Source of the DNA: Nephrocerus scutellatus | Lineage: Eukaryota; Arthropoda; Insecta; Diptera; Pipunculidae | Direction of reading: 5' to 3' | Length of the DNA stretch: 64,000 nucleotides | Assembly (NCBI GenBank): GCA_947095585.1 | Contig: OX352762.1 | Span: 116,156,930 to 116,220,929 of the forward strand | In this document: in pieces, positions 34,530-45,964 of the stretch | How the letters are laid out: the number at the start of each line of letters is the position of its first letter | Numbering within the stretch: the first letter of the stretch is position 1 | Program-made: the position numbers and the translations under genes | The notes under the pieces: generated by a model | What the model saw: the letters and a program-made list of their open reading frames with translations, nothing else | Database searches by the model: none | What the model was told of the DNA's origin: nothing

Positions 34530-35795
34530 GGGGCTGGCAATATGCTATTAATGAAAAAAGGTCATTTTAAATGTTTCATCAAAAACCCATCCAATATCCC
34601 AAATGTTTTAGTCTTCTGTTTGCAAGAGCCGTACACAGGAAGTGGGATACTGTCTCTTCCACTTCGGCGTCATAGCAGCTTTCACAGAAGTCATTCAACT
34701 CAAGGCCCATCCTTCTAGCATGTACACCAAGGAGACAGTGCCCTTTTAAAATATCTAAAGTTATTTTCATATCCCTTCTTTGCAGGGATACCAATGCTCG
34801 AAACTCTAGCAAAAGTGAGTACAAAAGAAAACTCTAGTCTACGAAAGTGGGTCGCGAAAAAAAATTAAGAACCCCTCCTCTAGAGCGATCTAAGACCTGT
34901 TTTGCTATAGCACATGTGGTGGTGTGCGCCCACTCGCGTTTGTTAATGCCTCTGCCTGTTTCCAAAGCAAAAACTTAGCCGCTTATAAAGGTCTGCCTAT
35001 GCCTGCCCTTTTCGGTAGCAGTTGATGCTTAGTGCCATGTCTAGCCAGTTCGTCTGCCTTGCAGTTACCAACGATATCACAGTGAATGGGAACCAAGACT
35101 AAGCGGATGTTGAAATACTCACTCATCTCCTTCATAGATGTGTGGCAGCTTATCGCTACCCCCGACGTCATTGAGAATAAATCCAGCGATTTGATTGCCG
35201 CCTGTCTACATGAATAATAAATTACGATATCGGTTACCGATACTATATTATGTTTCAGCAAGGTCACTGCTTCCTCAATCGCTGTCACCTCAGCCTGATA
35301 CACGCTGCAATGGTCCGGGAGCCGTATGGAAATGTTTATGTTACGATTTCCAATTTTTTTTATCCAGAATAGTTCCCAGAAATTTGGCCTTATTGGTGAA
35401 AACTAGACTGGTACCGTTTAGAGTGGGTGGGGGAGTAAATGTTGGGATTTTATATTTATTTGTAAAGAGGACCAGCTCTGTTTTGGACGGGTTTTCTCCT
35501 CCTAGTCCACAGCTTTTGACCCATTTTATGACGATTGAGAGGACATTTTGCATAACCACTGTGGTTGTTACCTGAGACAGCTGTAGCTACATCATCAGGA
35601 TAGGCAACTACGTTCATGCCGTCTTTTTCTAGCTCCCTTAGCATATTAAATGTAGAACTGTCTTTGCCTTGCCTCTTGCATCAATGATATTATTGTTTGC
35701 GGTATTCCACAGTTCTGTAGTGCCTTGCAAATGACGGCTCTTGCGATGGTATCGAAAGCTCTATCAAAATCTACGAGGATTCTGAGGCATAAAAG
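34530..35795 (-). pseudogene. R1/Outcast-like LINE with RT and RNase H, decayed
   Basis: Running down the minus strand: ILVDFDRAFDTIARAVICKA (35780), the polymerase box as VVAYPDDVATAVSG (35600; the usual Ala of YADD is Pro), WVKSCGLGGENPSKTELVLF (35510), NKAKFLGTILDKKNWKS (35360). RNase H follows: MYQAEVTAIEEAVTLL (35300) and IHCDIVGNCKADELARHGT (35080). The C-terminal tail is LKGHCLLGVHARRMGLELND then ETVSHFLCTA (34600-34750). Frames break at least three times. The proper N-terminal RT sequence is absent, and a piece of another element adjoins at 35796. Confidence 0.85.
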
Positions 35796-36130
35796 CTACG
35801 ATCTAAAATAAGCTATCACTTTCTGTATTGTGTTTAAAAATGCAATCCCTCGCCAATTTTTGCAAAGGCGTAAGATCACATTTTTTTGGGATCGCCTTCC
35901 GTCCCATTTTCCAACAATCAGGAATGATATTATATTCCACGTGTCGCGTAGTATTGGGACGAGTGAACGCACAGTAATGTAAGAGCTGCATTTAAGGAGC
36001 TCTGCTGCTAAATTATCTAAACCCGGTGTTTTGTTGTTTATCAATTTTTTAATTGCAGCTTCGATTTCGTATCTACTAGGTGGTGCGGTAGAAAGGTTGA
36101 GGTTGAGGACAACTCTCTGTCTTTGTCCGG
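35796..36130 (-). pseudogene. N-terminal RT piece of an RTE-like LINE
   Basis: The minus strand reads STAPPSRYEIEAAIKKLINN, then KTPGLDNLAAELLKCSS and CKNWRGIAFLNTIQKVIAYF. This is the finger region of RTE-like RT, which has no RNase H. It runs directly into an RT-plus-RNase H element of another clade at about 35795, so the junction is chimeric. Confidence 0.75.
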
Positions 36131-36149
36131 GTATATGGTTTTCCTATAC

Positions 36150-37185
36150 ATCAAAAGCACTTGCGTCCTCAACGACGAAACGACATGAGCCAAGTGTATA
36201 TTGCAATTGACAAGCTTTGTGAAGAGGGATTAAAGAAATTACCCCCACTCAAAGATTCCAACGGTAACATCATCTTGGTGACTGGACAACAAGAACTCTC
36301 CTGGTAGAAATCATTTCTTGAGGACGCAAGATAATAGGAGCCAAATCTGTAGAATATGTGGCTTAGGAACGAATTAAAAAAAAAATTAAATGCGATTGCG
36401 GACTTGTGCACCGGTGCGTTGTCCTGGCGCAAGCGCAATGTTTTTCTTCGCCAAATGCGATCAGTTTTGTTTGAATTAGCGTTAAATCGGTCCAGCAGCT
36501 TTGAATAATATACGCTGGTAATCGTACTGCAATTGAAGGTAATCAATACGAATTATTCCTTGTACTTTCAAAAATAAAAAACAGTTGCCATCATCTTGTC
36601 AGCCGACAGACCTACCTCGGTCATCTTCAATTTCTATTCTGCAGGATAAGTCCACTGCTTTGACTGTTCTTTGGTCTCTCGTGTATTGTGATGGATCCAT
36701 GTTTCGTCCACGGTTACATAACGGCGTAAAAAGTCGTTATTATTACGGTTGAACCTTGCCAAATACTCCTTCGAAATGGTTACGTTTTCGCGTTTGTTGT
36801 TAACTGATAGAAAATGCGGCACCTATTTCCTCATTTCCAAGTATTCATTGAACATATTCTCGACACTCGTTTACGTGACATGTCCCCAGCCTCTGCAATC
36901 TCGTTGATCGTCACTCATCACTCGTTCTTCATCAGTTATCATATCATTGATTTTATCGACAATTTCGGGTCTGATGATCTATTTCATGAAAAATGCTCGT
37001 ACGACCTTTAGTTCAGCTGTCCATTATTTTATTGTTGACATCAAATGTGCAGAGTCCCCATCATTTCAATGTCGATTTCGTTTTCTTTTTCAAAAACAAT
37101 TATGCACTATACTCAATTTTATTCATTTTTGTAAAAATGGTTCGCTTTCAATGGCTGCCAGACATACAATGAATGACGAAGCTGG
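36150..37185 (-). pseudogene. Mariner-family transposase pseudogene
   Basis: Minus-strand pieces in order: MNKIEYSA start (37110), LSVNNKRENVTISKEYLARF (36800), FLRRYVTVDETWIHHNTRET (first catalytic Asp in DETWIHH, 36700), KEQSKQWTYPAE, YYSKLLDRFNANSNKTDRIW, RQDNAPVHKSAIA (second Asp, 36400) and YSTDLAP (third Asp, 36345) in another frame. This is the D,D34D layout of mariner cut-and-paste transposases, which act as dimers on ~30-bp terminal inverted repeats and TA targets. Several frame changes and stops make it dead. I could not identify its terminal repeats with confidence. Confidence 0.88.
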
Positions 37186-38249
37186 CTAGAAATTTGACAG
37201 CAATCATCTGAAAGATAGTATTCACAAAGAACAACATTGATTCCATAGTAGCGCCGCCATGCACATTAAAAGCAGTCTCTTTCCACACATATTCCCATAC
37301 TTATTTAAGTCTTTACAAGTGGTCATTATTAGTAAGGGGCAATATCCTTTTCTTTCTTTACTAAAAGTAAAAAGAAAGAGGAGGTCAATTCGTCCTAACA
37401 ATGAGCATTAACTTACATTAAAAAAATATCCTTTAACTCTGACAGTATGCTCCGTCGATTTGAAACATTTTCAACTCAATTAAATCGAAATTTCAAATGA
37501 CCTATCAGAGAAATAAAAAGGCAGCCACACCTACCATCTCGGCAAGAAGTTGAACGAAAAGATGCTGTTTCGGCCGTGCCGGGTCGACCTGGTTTAGATT
37601 TTATTCTGTTTGTTGCTGTTCCAAGCTGAAAAGCATTTCGTTGGGGATTATTATGGTGAATAACTAGCTATAAAGTGTGAATTGAAGGAGAAATGGATTG
37701 AAAAACATGAAAGGATTTCTATACAATGCATCATCACCATCATCATCATCATCACTACCCATGCACCCATCACCCACCAGACGACACTCTCAATATCATC
37801 CGTTTCGGTCTCACTTTTTGTCGACCCACTTTCTCCGTTTAAGTGGAGGTTAAGCGTTTTACCGCAGCGTTCAGTCATAATAAGTCGTTTTGCAATAGTC
37901 CTTGAAGATCAAAATAAAGGAGAAAAAATGTTCCTTGTCTTTTTTAAAGGAGATGTTTTGTTTGTTTGTTGGTTCGTTTGATTGTTGTTTGATCGTTTTC
38001 GGTGTTTGGTATTGGATTCAATAAGGTGTTATGTGGTTATGGATGCGTCATTCTAACGCTTAAAAAGGCTGTTTTTTTCTATCATAATAAATTTTTTTAA
38101 TTACGAAATTCTTAAAAATGAAGTTAATAGTCTTTGTGAGAATAAGACATTGTTCTTTCTCATCATAGATAAATTTAGATAAGATATTATTCAGGCGACT
38201 TTACTGGGAATTGTACACTACAGGATTTAGTCGGAGGGAGCGGGTCCTC
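37186..38249. other. Non-coding stretch with (CAT)n
   Basis: A CATCAC/CATCAT microsatellite lies at about 37729-37757. The frames crossing it read His/Ile/Met runs and are artefacts. Nothing else is recognised. Confidence 0.55.
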
Positions 38250-38252
38250 AGA

Positions 38253-38515
38253 GATATCGAAACTCAGGATGGAGTCTTATAAGGCCCGTCAGAGTCCTGA
38301 GTTCGAAAGGTTTCTACGCCTAACAAGGGGGCATCTCTCCCTATCGAGATTTTCAGGGTCTCGAAACCGAGAAAGGGGATTCTAAACTAGATTGAGTAGA
38401 GAGCAGCAGATCACTCACTGTTCACTCTCTACTAAATGGAGAAAACTCGGCTTTGCCCTATGAAAGATCGAAACTCAGGATGGAGTCCTATAAGAGGCCC
38501 GCCAGAGTCTCGAGA
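38253..38515. repeat. Direct repeat, ~50-bp copies 213 bp apart
   Basis: ATCGAAACTCAGGATGGAGT followed by CTTATAAGGCCCGTCAGAGT (from 38255) recurs as ATCGAAACTCAGGATGGAGT and CCTATAAGAGGCCCGCCAGA from 38467. Between them is purine-rich sequence with TCGAGATTTTCAGGGTCTCG. This could be an LTR or leader region of an unidentified retroelement, which I cannot confirm. Confidence 0.65.
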
Positions 38516-39190
38516 CAAAATCTTGAATTTTACTCACCTGATTCTAGCGTCGACGTTGGTTGTCCCGTATCCCGCCTTCATAATTGCTCCATCTTTACCT
38601 TCGATGGTAGCTTTGGTGTCAAATATGATGCTGTAGTGTTCCGCCTGCGGCGAACACTTTTGTGCAATAAACGGTAGTTGTCGATGCTGTCGATATTCTC
38701 CTTGAGGTGTTTGTTTTTTGCACTGTTCACCGACCGTTTCTTGTTGTCTTGTTGTCGAAGTGAACAGAGTCACACTCTCACTGATATCGTAGAAAAAGAT
38801 ACCAATTCTTCCTGTGTCTCTCCTTTTATAAGATTAGCCTCTTGGTGGACTTTGCAGCTCTGCCGCTTTGCATCATTGCAGCTCTCTCAGCTCTCTCGTT
38901 TTGTTGGTGTTTTCTCATCTGCTTATGCGTTGCAAATCTTTTGGGTTTTTTCCATCTGGCATTTTGTCACCTCCGTTATTTCGTACATACTGCGTTGCCT
39001 GTGTCGCTACGCTGTATTTATTTGCATGCCTGTGCTGTGTTGCTATGCTGGATTAATTTGCATGCCTGTGCTGTTTGCATGTATTTGTACTTAATTAGCG
39101 TTTGCGGGTTTTTCTTCATGTGTGCACAGTGAGTGTAACACAAAATTTGAATCTCTAAATTTTCGTCATTTCTTGCCTGAATATTTTTGT
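38516..39190. other. Unassigned GC-richer block with a 42-bp direct repeat
   Basis: Overlapping frames of 62-138 codons on the plus strand and 79 on the minus are mutually exclusive, and none has a known motif. TTTGCATGCCTGTGCTGT occurs twice (39021 and 39058). Base composition and the neighbouring direct repeats suggest retroelement LTR or leader sequence, unproven. Confidence 0.4.
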
Positions 39191-39227
39191 GTTTCTGGCC
39201 AAATCTTGTGATCAAATTGTAATCTAC

Positions 39228-39480
39228 TACTTTAAAACCCGATTTTATTCAAACATGTGTATATCCGGCGACAAACATCTATTCAAATTTGGAAGTGACC
39301 GTCCCCAGAGTCGAGGTATATACACTTTTTCAAAATTAACCCGATTTTATTCAAACTTTGCACACAGTATCTCCGATGATAACACTGAGGCCCAGAGCTG
39401 AGGAACTCCCATATATTTTTTTTTTCAAAATATACCTGATGTTATTCAAAGTTTGCACACATGAGCATTCTCCGATTAGA
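39228..39480. repeat. Three diverged ~100-bp tandem units
   Basis: CCCGATTTTATTCAAACATG (39238), CCCGATTTTATTCAAACTTT (39340) and CCTGATGTTATTCAAAGTTT (39435) start three successive segments. Each then has a GCACACA or GTGTATATC and CTCCGAT-like stretch. In reverse sense they resemble the 'AATTTGAA.AAAATCGGG' motifs of the dispersed element at 41400. Confidence 0.7.
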
Positions 39481-40749
39481 TAATTTACATGAACAATTTT
39501 AATTTTTATGGTTTGGCTTTTTTTGTATCCATTTTAAGATTTGGATAATATCGAGCCGTATTTTGATTATGCGATTATGGTCAATATGTACAGTTCTATG
39601 CTGCACACTAATTGCATAAATCGGGAGTTTTCTTTTGGAAATTTATAAAAGAAAATTTCACGAAAGCTTACGTTTATGAAACTTAAACAAATAGGCAGTT
39701 TTAATTGTTACACTGGTTTAAGAAGAAGTGGTAATATATTAGCAACTGTCGCGATAGCAGTTCCAAAAGTGTTATGCTCGTAGCTTGATAACCCTTCAAA
39801 TCGTTAACTTATGTTCTTGGTTAATAAACTCATGCAATGCTTTCGCTTCAGTTACCCTTACGAGGATCCAAAAATATCGTCTCCATGTATTTCGGCGCTA
39901 GTGCTTTTAGTAGAATTCTTAAATGTACCATAAAACTTGATGAGTACACGAAGAATAATAAAATAAATAGCCATAATTTGTTTTGTGAATGTATTAGTCG
40001 ATAACTACCAACTATAGCTACCAACTTACGTGTTGTTTTTAAAAATGAGAATGAATAAGAATGGATCGATCCACTGATGATGGTATGTGTCAACAAAGTT
40101 GCCCGTCTTGTTTGTTTGTTTATTAAGGTGCATCGCGCTAACACTATTCAGCATTGGACAAAGGTGTGACCAGTATTCCCTGAAGCAAATAAACAAATAA
40201 TCGAATAAAATTCGGTATTTTACGAGTATCTGTTGGTATCGCCAAAAAAAAGAAAATATCTTTCATTTTTCATGTAAAGAAAAATTGCGTATTATTGATT
40301 GCGATGGAGAAAGTAAAAAATCCTCAACGAAAAGACCGAAGGCCAATTTAATGTTAAACTTTAAAATTATTTATTTTTATTTTTATTATATTGGATCGAT
40401 TGTTATTTGGCCTATTTCACACTTTTAAAAGCAGAAGCACGCAATTTGTCTGCTTGCGCAGCCTTTCCAGAGACCTAACACTTTAGATATTTTAAGTGAC
40501 GTGAATATAGTCGCGTCACGTCGACCCCATATGGCATTGCTTAAATTGATTGCAGCGACACGACGGTAATTACAAAGATATATGGCAACTCTTGTTATTG
40601 CCTCCGAAATGGCTGTAGAACGCAAACTTCTGAACGACCGAATTAATCCTTTAGAGTTACAAGATGCTGTGATATCACGTATGTGCTGATTTGGTTATTA
40701 AAATTTTTATTTTCTTGTAGATTTGCAAAATATTTTCTATGCAATTTCT
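39481..40749. other. Non-coding stretch, nothing recognised
   Basis: Minus-strand frames of 98 codons (39848-40144) and 66 codons (40425-40625) carry no motif. The rest is AT-rich. Confidence 0.5.
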
Positions 40750-41696
40750 AAAAAAACAACCCATAAAAATTAAAAATTTTCATCTAAATTCTCTAATCGC
40801 AGAAATTGATATGGGAGCCCCTCGATCCTGGGCCATTTTTTTTTTATTGTAGAAGAAAATCATCGAAACAAACATTTGACATCAGATGTTAAAATTGAAA
40901 AAGTTCAGATCATTTTATTCTGAGCACTTAGAGCACGCTCATACTCTGAGCAAATAAGAAACACGAACATTTATCTTGAGAACTCTTTGACTTCTCTGAA
41001 CTAATTTATGAAAACGCCAAATGACAGAATATTGTGAAAACTTGTTGTTCTATCTGTAAGTTGATATCGACAACAAAAAAAACGACATCAATAAAAATAC
41101 AATTCAGTATATAATTTAAATGTAAGTTGAAGTAAGCATAAAACATGTATGTCTCGTTTCATTTGCTGGGTTCATTTGTGCGTGCGCTAAGATTTCTCCC
41201 TCTCTCTCCATCACCACCAAAACCATGCAGCGCAGCCGACTGCGCAGCACTCACCGCACACAGTCCATAAAGGGCGACGAATATCTGATGCCAGTACAGA
41301 TATTTAAAAAATGTATAAGGGCCTTGCAGCCGAACCCGGGACCCGATCACTACCAAATTTTCGAAAAAGTATTGTTTATTGGGTATACACATGTGTGTAA
41401 AATTTGAAGAAAATCGGGTAAATTTTTTAAAATTTTTGTTTGGGAGCCCCCCGACCCCGCAGCCCGAGGGGCCTCAAAATTTAATAGAAAGTGTTGTCTC
41501 CGGAAATACGCATGTGTGCAAAATTTCAATAAAATCGGGCCATGGGAAGTGGGTTAAAAATTGATCGCAAGAATCCACGAGAGACGACCGACCGACGACC
41601 GACCGACGACCGACCGACAACCGACCGACGACCGACCGACGACCGACCGACGACCCACGGGCAAGTGAAGTTAATATAGAGAATTTAAAAAAAAAA
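40750..41696 (+). repeat. Dispersed element copy A (~0.95 kb, family unknown)
   Basis: Starts AAAAAAACAACCCATAAAAA and ends GGGCAAGTGAAGTTAATATA then GAGAATTTAAAAAA. A second copy at 44902-45813 matches over the whole length with few changes. Internal landmarks are GGAGCCCCTCGATCCTGGGC, ATGCAGCGCAGCCGACTGCG and GGGAGCCCCCCGACCCCGCA. No transposase or RT frame is visible, so it is probably non-autonomous. Near its end lies a (GACCGACC)-type array (41582-41655) unlike the array at the same place in the other copy. Confidence 0.85.
41582..41655. repeat. GACGACCGACC tandem array inside element copy A
   Basis: About 7 units of an 11-bp repeat of GACC/GACG type lie between GAATCCACGAGA and CCCACGGGCAAG. 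The equivalent site in copy B holds CACAAACCCACAAA units. Confidence 0.9.
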
Positions 41697-41739
41697 CGCC
41701 TTTGGTATTAAAAAAAATTCCTTTGTAATAATTTTTTTG

Positions 41740-42395
41740 GAACCTTAAGGGGGTGATTAGGTGGTCTTGAGATTGTTTTGAGGGGGTCTTAAGGAAACCT
41801 TAAAGGTTTAAGTGGGTCTTGAGGAAGTATTGATGGGGGTAGTAACGTAACGAAACGTTATTGAGTTGATCTTGAGGGAGGGTTTATGTAGTCTTGAAGG
41901 GGGTCCTGAGGGGGTTTTGTGAGGATCTTTAGTGGGGTCTTGAGGGGTTTTTGGTGGTATTGAGGCGATGCTGAAGGGATTTTGTGAGTGTCTTAAGTAT
42001 AGTCTTAAGAGAGTTTATTGGGGGTCTTAAGGGGCTTTAAAAGGGGTTTTGAGGGCATTTTGAGAGGGTCTTGAGTGTAGTCTTGAGAGGGGGTTTTGGT
42101 GGTCTTGAGAGTGTTTTGAGAGGGTCTTAAGGGAATCTTAAGGGGCGTTTGACGGGGTCTTGAGGGAATATTAATAGGGGTAGTTACGTGGTCTTAACAG
42201 GGTCTTGAGGTGATATTGAGAGAGTCTTTTGGTAGTCTTCAGGGGGGACCCGAGGGGGATTTGTGAGGATCTTTAGTAGGGTCTCGAGGAGGTCCCTATG
42301 TGGTCTTGAGGGGATCTTACAAAGGTTTTTCGGGTGTCTTTGGGTGGTCCTGATGGGATCTTGAGGGGATTTTGAGAGGGTCGTGAGTGAGTTAG
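41740..42395. repeat. G-rich degenerate minisatellite (GGGGTCTTGAG-like)
   Basis: This is the reverse complement type of the array at 13.63-15.1 kb: GGGTCTTGAGG and GGGGTTTTGAG units of uneven length for about 650 bp. It follows dispersed element copy A after an AT-rich spacer. Confidence 0.9.
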
Positions 42396-44280
42396 TCTTT
42401 TTTCTAGTAATACAAAGTTAATACGCAACATTAAAAACTGAACTTGATACCAAACTGTAGAATAATAATATTTGGTCTTTTCGCGACCTTTTGTTGTGAG
42501 TGCTATATTTTTGCACACAAATTGAAAGGCTCTTACAATTTAATGCTGTATCCGAAAGGCGAATTAAGAAGTTTGTTAGACATTCGCAAAAGGTGGGACC
42601 ACGAAAAAGACTTTTGATGTTTCTGCGATTAGAACTTCGAAACTCCTCTTCAGAAGTCTCAGAAGAAGGGAGCCACAGCACCCACAAAAATTCAAACAGC
42701 TTAGCGTTTCACCAGCTATGAAATAGTTTATGCAGCGCATTGAAACTCAACACCTCTCGATTGCTTTTACCGCAAATTTACTTCATTGTTCAGCAGCCTG
42801 TGTATGCATGACAAGCAAACTCTACTCGCATGGCTCCTAACTTTATACCAAAAAATTTAAGTTTTCAACATAATCGCCGCTTTGGTGGCTGGCTTGTTTG
42901 CGCTTAGAATAGCATGTCAATCTGCATATTACCAGTAACTAATTCTTTGAAAATGACGTAATGCATATGGTGTTCACGTAGTACATTTATATATATATAT
43001 CATACAGATGATACATTGCTATGTGTTAGCGGCTACTTGTACTTATACCAACCGAGTGCAATTGGTTATTATGCGTAATAATGGCAGAGAGTTATTATGA
43101 TGATGATAGTTATTCACCGATTACGAAATATTTTCTTGTGCTAGTTGTTATATAATTGAAATATATAAACACACAAACTCACACACACATACCTATATTA
43201 CTAATTTTGAACATTTTGATATTTAGGTTCTGTGATTAGCAAATATTTGGATTCGTATGCAAAAGCTAACATATTAGACGTTTAGTGACACTTTGGCATG
43301 TTAGCGCGCTTCAGTGAGTAAAGTAATTTAGTTTAGGTGCAAACAACATCTATTCACTAACTCATCTAGCAACGCTACATTTTCAATATAGTTACAAGTT
43401 TACTCTGAGTGAATGACACTAATGGCATCGTTTTTCGCCTCCCAATGGCTTTATTAAATGTTTACCTTCGACAGCTGCCAGATCATAAGCTTATTTGGAA
43501 ATGAACGTTATTTGTTGTACATCTACTCATATATACGAACACATTGAGCGAACACTGCAAACAATTTAGAAAAATCCTGAAACTGCATCGCTTTTACTAG
43601 AATACGATGGGTATATTGTGCGATGAATTCTTAATGAGTTCAAGATGAAAACGTGTTTTCGGAAACAGCTCCTTACGAAGTGGTGCAGGGAACGACGCTC
43701 TAGCATAACCAAATCACGCAGAAATTTAATTTTCTGTTTACCATGCACGTTCGACCGTCGGAAAGCCAAAGAATTAGAAATTTCCCGGTTGGAAGGCTCC
43801 TTCTTTCCAATTTAAATTTTCTCATTTTTAAAAGAGGATAATAAGGAGGTTCCAGTTCCAGCTCATTTTTTGGATCAGTGCGATATTTGAATACGAAATA
43901 CAGGTGACGCTTTCCGGTGGGTCTGTATACCCACATAACGAAATTTTAGCTTTCTGCTGCTGTTGAGTGAATTTTTGAAACGATTGTTTCCTCAAAGTGA
44001 CTGAAAAAGGAGCAAACGGTTGTTATACACGAAGGATTTTTACATACCAAGATGCTTATGGGTTTTTTTGCATTCTGTGACACATATTTCGCACAATTTA
44101 CATATATTACGAGTATGAAAGGAAATTCAAATTGTTATATTAACTTACTCTTGATGATGGCGGTAAGTTATTGTTGTGTGTCTTATGTGATCGGAATATT
44201 TTGCTTTATATTTATGGGTAACTTCTGTCAAGGCTACCATAGCTGGAATATTAAATTAAAAATTTTTTTATAGCATTTTA
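42396..44280. other. Non-coding stretch with small microsatellites
   Basis: A (TA)n run lies near 42989 and a CA-rich run near 43170-43192. Several 60-90-codon frames on both strands have no motif. Two overlapping minus-strand frames near 43566-43936 share a run in different phases and may be a decayed gene or element that I do not recognise. Confidence 0.5.
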
Positions 44281-44720
44281 TACAGGGTGTATCAGAAAGA
44301 GTTATAAATACTTGTTATTTCTGGGCTCATGAAATAGTTGGGAAGAACTTTTATATATTCACACGCAGTAGTAGCGTTTTAAGAGGAAGAAAACTTTACA
44401 CAACTTTCCACTATATAACTATATCGCAAAGCTGATTTTGTTAGAAAGAAAATTAAATATCTTACTTGAAAAAATTAAAATTTTTCCAAATATTGAAAGC
44501 CATTGTCGGTTTGCAATACGTCAAAATTAAAAATTTGAAGATTGTAATTTAAAACGCAATTATCTAGAAAAATGCTGTACTTGAATCTTTAAGAAAAACT
44601 TAAAGATCTATTTTTAAAGCCTACTCAATTCTCTACAAATCCACAGTGTTAGTATGTACTTTGTTTCAACAGGAGCAGAGCTAGAAGCGAAAATTTGTAA
44701 GACAATTTTAAAGAAAAAAT
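44281..44720 (+). repeat. Diverged dispersed repeat (partner at 26440-26885)
   Basis: Begins near TACAGGGTGTATCAGAAAG, a common start in insect repeats, and shares GTAGCGTTTTAA, TCTACAAATCCAC and CAACAGGAGCAGAG with the partner. AT-rich and without a coding frame. Confidence 0.5.
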
Positions 44721-44901
44721 AAAAAAAGTTATCCATAACTTCACTGACGATAAATTCATTTCATTATAAGCATCAAAGAAATACAAAGAGATCATAGAAC
44801 TAGCGTATAAATAAATAAATACTCCGTCTTTCTAGAGGAAGGGTATTTTACAGTGTCTACTCAATAGTAGTTAGGCTGAGTCCCAAGGAAGGTTAAAGGT
44901 T

Positions 44902-45813
44902 AAAAAAACAACCCATAAAAATTAAAATTTTTCATCTAAATTCTCTAATCGCAGAAATTGATATGGGAGCCCCTCGATCCTGGGCCATTTTTTTTATTGT
45001 AGAAGAAAATCATCGAAACAAACATTTGACATCAGATGTTAAAATTGAAAAAGCTCAGATCATTTTATTCTGAGCACTTAGAGCACGCTCATACTCTGAG
45101 CAAATAAGAAATACGAACATTTATCTTGAGAACTCTTTGACTGCTCTGAACTAATTTATGAAAACGCGAAACGACAGAATATTGCAATATTGCGAAAACT
45201 TGTTGTTCTATCTGTAAGTTGATATCGACAACAAAAAAAGACATCAATAAAAATACAATTCAGTAAATAGAAATGAAAGTTGAATTAAGCTTTAAACATT
45301 TATGTCTCGTTTCATTTGCTGTGTTTATTTGTGCGTGAGCTAATATTTCTCTCTCTCTCTCTACCACCAAAACCATGCAGCGCAGCCGACTGCGCAGCAC
45401 ACACCGCACACAGTCCATAAATGGCGACGAATATCTGATGCCAGTATAGATATTTAAAAAATGTATAAGGGCCTTGCGGCCGAACCCGGGACCCGATCAC
45501 TACCAAATTTTCGAAAAAGTATTGTTTATTGGGTATACACATGTGTGTAAAATTTGAAGAAAATCGGGTAAATTTTTTAAAATTTTTGTATGGGAGCCCC
45601 CCGACCCCGCAGCCCGAGGGGGCTCAAAATTTAATAGAAAGTGTTGTCTCCGGAAATACACATGTGTGCCAAATTTCAATAAAATCGGGCTGTAGGAAGT
45701 GGGTTAAAAATTGATCGCAAGAATCCACCACAAATCCACAAACCCACAAGCCCACAAACCCACAAACCCACAAACACACGGGCAAGTGAAGTTAATATAG
45801 AGAATTTAAAAAA
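44902..45813 (+). repeat. Dispersed element copy B
   Basis: A near-identical second copy of the element at 40750-41696, in the same orientation 4.15 kb downstream. It starts AAAAAAACAACCCATAAAAA and ends CGGGCAAGTGAAGTTAATAT. Between GAATCCAC and ACACGGGCAAG it has (CACAAACC)-type units (45729-45778) in place of the GACC units of copy A. Confidence 0.88.
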
Positions 45814-45964
45814 GATAGAGCGGATGTTCATCCGTTTTTGGTTTACTTTGAAACATTCTGCATTCCTATATTGAAGAAAGTTCTTTAATGGGAAATGTTG
45901 TGTAATTCGTGTATGGTGGTATACTTACCCAAGAATCAAGAAATATGTGGGAAGAAGTTTTATA

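Noticed and set aside
38436..39132. Plus-strand frames rich in Cys, Leu and Phe (possible membrane protein)
   Set aside because: Frames overlap in three phases, composition follows T-rich DNA, and no family resemblance is seen.
41159..41564. Open frames in dispersed element copy A that recur in copy B
   Set aside because: They are present on both strands, lack motifs, and are shared only because the copies are recent. No evidence of coding constraint.
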